Of a stretch of DNA of 9,573 nt, positions 7,560 to 9,573 are shown piece by piece. Source of the stretch: Pseudomonadota bacterium (lineage in GTDB: Bacteria; Bdellovibrionota_B; Oligoflexia; Oligoflexales; Bin106). The DNA lies in assembly GCA_026710525.1 (NCBI GenBank), contig JAPOQT010000080.1, positions 1-9,573 of the forward strand, written 5' to 3'. The position numbers and the translations under genes are program-made. Position 1 is the stretch's first letter. The number at the start of each line of letters is the position of its first letter. The notes beneath the pieces were generated by a model. The model saw only the letters and a program-made list of their open reading frames with translations, ran no database searches and was not told where the DNA came from.

Positions 7560-7742
7560 GCTCCGAGGTTGATATTTTGCCATAGTTTCAGTTCTGATTT
7601 TTCTGGTAAGATATTTCACCCATCTCCACCCTATAACTATCGAGTAATATTAGGTTTTTATTTTACCAATGGTATGGCTGTCACTGGATATTGATACCAT
7701 GCTAGTAATGGTGTTTATATATCAACCATTAACATGAGATAA
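7560..7742 (+). pseudogene. Unassigned coding remnant between the two larger pseudogenes
   Basis: The 334 bases between 7501 and 7834 hold no usable gene. One frame (7560-7691) stays open for 44 codons and reads protein-like: DFSGKIFHPSPPYNYRV, then ILGFYFTNGMAVTGY. It is broken by TGA at 7692-7694 (possibly a former Trp) and continues with YHASNGVYISTINMR to TAA 7740-7742. It could be the displaced C-terminal part of the metallopeptidase gene or a separate decayed gene. I do not recognise its family. No RNA gene or terminator was seen in this interval. Confidence 0.3.
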
Positions 7743-7834
7743 ATTCAGTTATTGATTTTTGCTCAAGTTGAAAAATAATTAAGACCCATGGGTGATTTAT
7801 GGTGTTGATCTTTAACATAATAAAGATATTACAC

Positions 7835-8796
7835 ATGAGTAATCTCATTATGACTATTTATCTGATCGGTCTTTCTATTGCTATCCCGGTAGGTTGCAGG
7901 AAAGAAACAGAAGACACCAAAAATACAGCTAACACCAAGTTCATTATAGAAAATTAAGAAAATCAAATTCTTAATATTACAGAAGTGAATCGGCTCATAT
8001 CAGATACTCACATCACCATCATTACTGATCTTGCTACTGACCGTACAGTTGTGGTCGAAAAATGAGTGGTCCAGGACGCAATGAACTCACTATCAGGACA
8101 AGTTTATGATGGGCGTATTTCATTAAGTGCTCTGGGAGCGTTCAGTGTCCACCTTATGGAATACTGTCCTCCTTGGTATGGTCGTGATCCAGAGAATCCA
8201 ATCTTACCTTGTGTTGAAGACAATTTAATGGGGCGTTTTGCTTTTTGGTTTAACGATAGTCATATATATGGGATCCATGGGAGATCTGTCGGTCTTTATC
8301 AGGAACGCTTCGATGATAGTGACAGGAAACAAACTAGAGGATGCATTGCTCTTCATGACGACTCTCTGAAAAATCTTATGTTCATGATTCGATTCTTGAC
8401 ACTCCTACTTTTCAAGATAATCCTGGAGCTGATAAGATCAGGTAGTATAACAAAACACAAAAACGCTCCAATGTAGCTATTCAGATCAGCGATTATATTA
8501 ATAGTAACTCACCTGAAATTGATGGTGTTACAGTGGACGATCAAAAAGTGAATTTAGATATCAAGCTTCTAGTGATTAACACGAGTGATCTTTCATTTAG
8601 TTCCGAAACCCTTGATTAGTTTGAATCACTCGAAAAAAAACATCAACATGCTCTTAAACAAAAACAGTTATTTGATTTCACAGCCCACGATGATTACTCT
8701 TATGAGTATATCCAAAAGATCATTGAATCAAGTTTTCAATCTTTTGTTAAAAGAAGTGATGAGCTCTCTGGTCAACTCGCAGAAGAAGAACAGTAG
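7835..8796 (+). pseudogene. Decayed L,D-transpeptidase (YkuD domain) lipoprotein
   Basis: ATG 7835 begins a lipoprotein-like signal, LIGLSIAIPVGC, with candidate lipidated Cys21. The same frame is stopped by TAG 7946-7948 and TGA 8063-8065. It then runs on through a YkuD domain: LGAFSVHLMEYCPPWYG, MGRFAFWFN, YGIHGRS (His codon 8276-8278) and TRGCIALHDDSLKNL (nucleophile Cys codon 8342-8344). The His-to-Cys spacing and the RGCI motif fit the family signature HxX(14-17)[S/T]xGC. Near 8374-8377 the frame slips, and the protein-like reading continues as YVHDSILDTPTFQDN. It passes TAG 8443-8445 and TAG 8617-8619 and ends at TAG 8794-8796 with a charged, Lys/Gln/Glu-rich tail. The ancestor would be about 320 residues. 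Such enzymes make 3-3 cross-links or anchor lipoproteins on peptidoglycan. With four internal stops and a frameshift the gene is dead, although a GTG-started 136-residue piece (8066-8476) still covers the catalytic motifs. Confidence 0.8.
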
Positions 8797-8978
8797 ATGA
8801 TGATATCACATGCTACCAACATGAATATTGACGGCATAGCTTGGATTTCTTGATGATTTTATCGTTTTGTTGCGCACTTTTTCCCTTTCACGTCATGATT
8901 TCATTAATCGAGCTGAGACAGGGCTGTTTTTTTCTGACTTTGCCCTTTCAGATTTTACTCCCATTAAGCAGTCGTTAA
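8797..8978. other. Interval with no recognisable gene
   Basis: Both strands were read. A short plus-strand frame from 8867 (67 codons, running to 9070) has no recognisable motif and overlaps the opposite-strand ftsW-like fragment. No terminator, tRNA or clear promoter was found. This is probably decayed DNA between two convergent pseudogenes. Confidence 0.4.
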
Positions 8979-9311
8979 TTAAGGTGAAGTGGTGGATTTT
9001 GCGGTCCTATTATTGTAGAAATTTGATCTCCCATTTTGGGTGGGGCATAACTTGCAAACAGACATCATAAACCCCAGCTTTTCATCAATAACGGTGATGA
9101 TAAAGTCGGTATGATCTTCTGGAAGAAAAAAGAGTTTCTGCTTTGATTCTCTAAGTCCGTTTCCAAGTAAAGATCCATTTTGAAAGCCTAAATAGGACTG
9201 AATGATTTGAAATCCACCGCCGTGCATTTGCTGCCAAGGATCTAAAAAAACCATCAGCCTTTTTCAGCGATAAGGTGCTGTAGCGATGAGTGCAGCAGCA
9301 GAAAGACTTTC
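8979..9311 (-). pseudogene. Fragment of an FtsW/RodA-type SEDS glycosyltransferase
   Basis: On the minus strand a frame from 9254 reads VFLDPWQQMHGGGFQIIQS, then GLRESKQKLFFLPEDHTDFI and DEKLGF. This matches the conserved FtsW segment (FLDPW, G-x-Q-x-IQS, G-SKQKLF-LPE-HTDFIFA-GEELG). The same frame extends upstream as SAAALIATAPYR, then a TGA at 9264-9266 (probable former Trp), then KRLMVF, which also fits FtsW (APYR-x-x-R). After GFMMSVCKL the reading becomes unrelated and ends at 8979, so the last transmembrane region is lost. Several invariant positions have drifted: Glu to Asp in LPEDHTDF, and GEELG to DEKLG. FtsW polymerises septal peptidoglycan with its PBP partner. Only about 90 of some 370-400 residues remain, and they are interrupted. 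FtsW rather than RodA is preferred from the SKQKLF-LPE signature. Confidence 0.75.
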
Positions 9312-9345
9312 ATTTTGCCTTTTATGAAAGGAGCTGAGCTGAGCT
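9307..9345. repeat. Short inverted repeat followed by three tandem GAGCT units
   Basis: CTTTCAT (9307-9313) and ATGAAAG (9324-9330) form a 7-bp stem with a 10-base loop. Immediately after it come three copies of GAGCT (9331-9345). There is no T-run, so a terminator is unlikely. The short tandem run may reflect slippage in decaying sequence. Confidence 0.3.
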
Positions 9346-9464
9346 GAACCAATTCCCTTAGAGCAGATCTGTTCAGTCCTCTGTTAAAGCTACTATCCCA
9401 ATCTTCTCTTGTCATATTAAATGGCTGCACTTTTTTTTAGAGGCAAAACTACTTCATAAGATTG

Positions 9465-9572
9465 TTATGTGAGCATCTCATGACGCCCGTCGATAATATT
9501 TTTTTCTTCTTTTCCAAATACAAGAGCAATGAGATGAACAGGCTGCGAGCGATTTTTATAGGGCTCACCATA
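9465..9572 (-). pseudogene. Unrecognised coding stretch entering from the right edge
   Basis: A minus-strand frame is open from 9572 for 35 codons, reading GEPYKNRSQPVHLIALVF and KEEKNIIDGRHEML, to TAA 9465-9467. The same frame then gives QSYEVVLPLKKSAAI before another TAA. The composition looks like real protein, but I do not recognise the family. A link to Rpn/PD-(D/E)XK transposase-associated nucleases crossed my mind from the PVHLIALVF strand, and it is only a guess. Because it is cut by the window edge, it may be the decayed 3' part of a gene lying to the right. Between here and the ftsW-like fragment (9312-9464) there is only a 53-codon frame (9254-9415, minus) without known motifs. Confidence 0.3.
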
Positions 9573-9573
9573 A

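Noticed and set aside
7672..7700. Imperfect hairpin with TGGTAT and ATACCA arms
   Set aside because: Short stem, long loop and no T-run; not a credible terminator.
8867..9070. 67-codon plus-strand frame near the end of the ftsW-like fragment
   Set aside because: No motif, no ribosome site, and partly antisense to the ftsW-like fragment.
1..9573. CRISPR array, tRNA, rRNA, or retron-like structures
   Set aside because: No regularly spaced repeats, no cloverleaf-like sequence and no rRNA-like segment were seen on either strand.

Overview
This is a moderately AT-rich stretch of bacterial DNA. It holds two intact protein-coding genes set among the remains of at least five broken ones. The decay consists of point stops, single-base frameshifts and in-frame deletions in an insertion sequence, a secreted protease, a cell-wall enzyme and a cell-division gene. 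It looks like a bacterium undergoing reductive evolution, plausibly a host-associated proteobacterium. I cannot name the taxon from this sequence.

Left part (1-1188): the minus strand carries an IS21-family insertion sequence that enters from the left edge. It has lost the end of istA and the start of istB, so the two genes are now one fused reading frame. That frame is also cut by an internal stop and a C-terminal frameshift. A 6-bp palindrome (1165-1180) lies just before the next gene.

Centre (1189-6672): the 1475-residue gene at 1189-5616 is an uninterrupted single-polypeptide restriction-modification enzyme of the type ISP (LlaGI/LlaBIII) architecture: Mrr-like nuclease, SF2 helicase/translocase, N6-adenine methyltransferase, target-recognition region. 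It is followed, after a good sigma70-like promoter, by an intact 323-residue two-domain protein of the 6-carboxytetrahydropterin synthase/PTPS (QueD-like) superfamily. Its zinc/cysteine site lies only in the second domain.

Right part (6673-9573): this is a run of gene fossils with no intact gene that I recognise. On the plus strand are a decayed secreted zinc metallopeptidase whose HExxH motif has become HELGY (about 6735-7500), an unassigned coding remnant (7560-7742), and a decayed L,D-transpeptidase lipoprotein with a long C-terminal tail (7835-8796). On the minus strand are a fragment of an FtsW/RodA-type SEDS protein (about 8979-9311) and an unrecognised open stretch entering from the right edge (9465-9572).

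Together the window shows a restriction-modification gene and a pterin-type gene kept intact between an IS remnant and a gene graveyard that includes two peptidoglycan-related genes. All family assignments rest on motif recognition by eye; no database search was possible.
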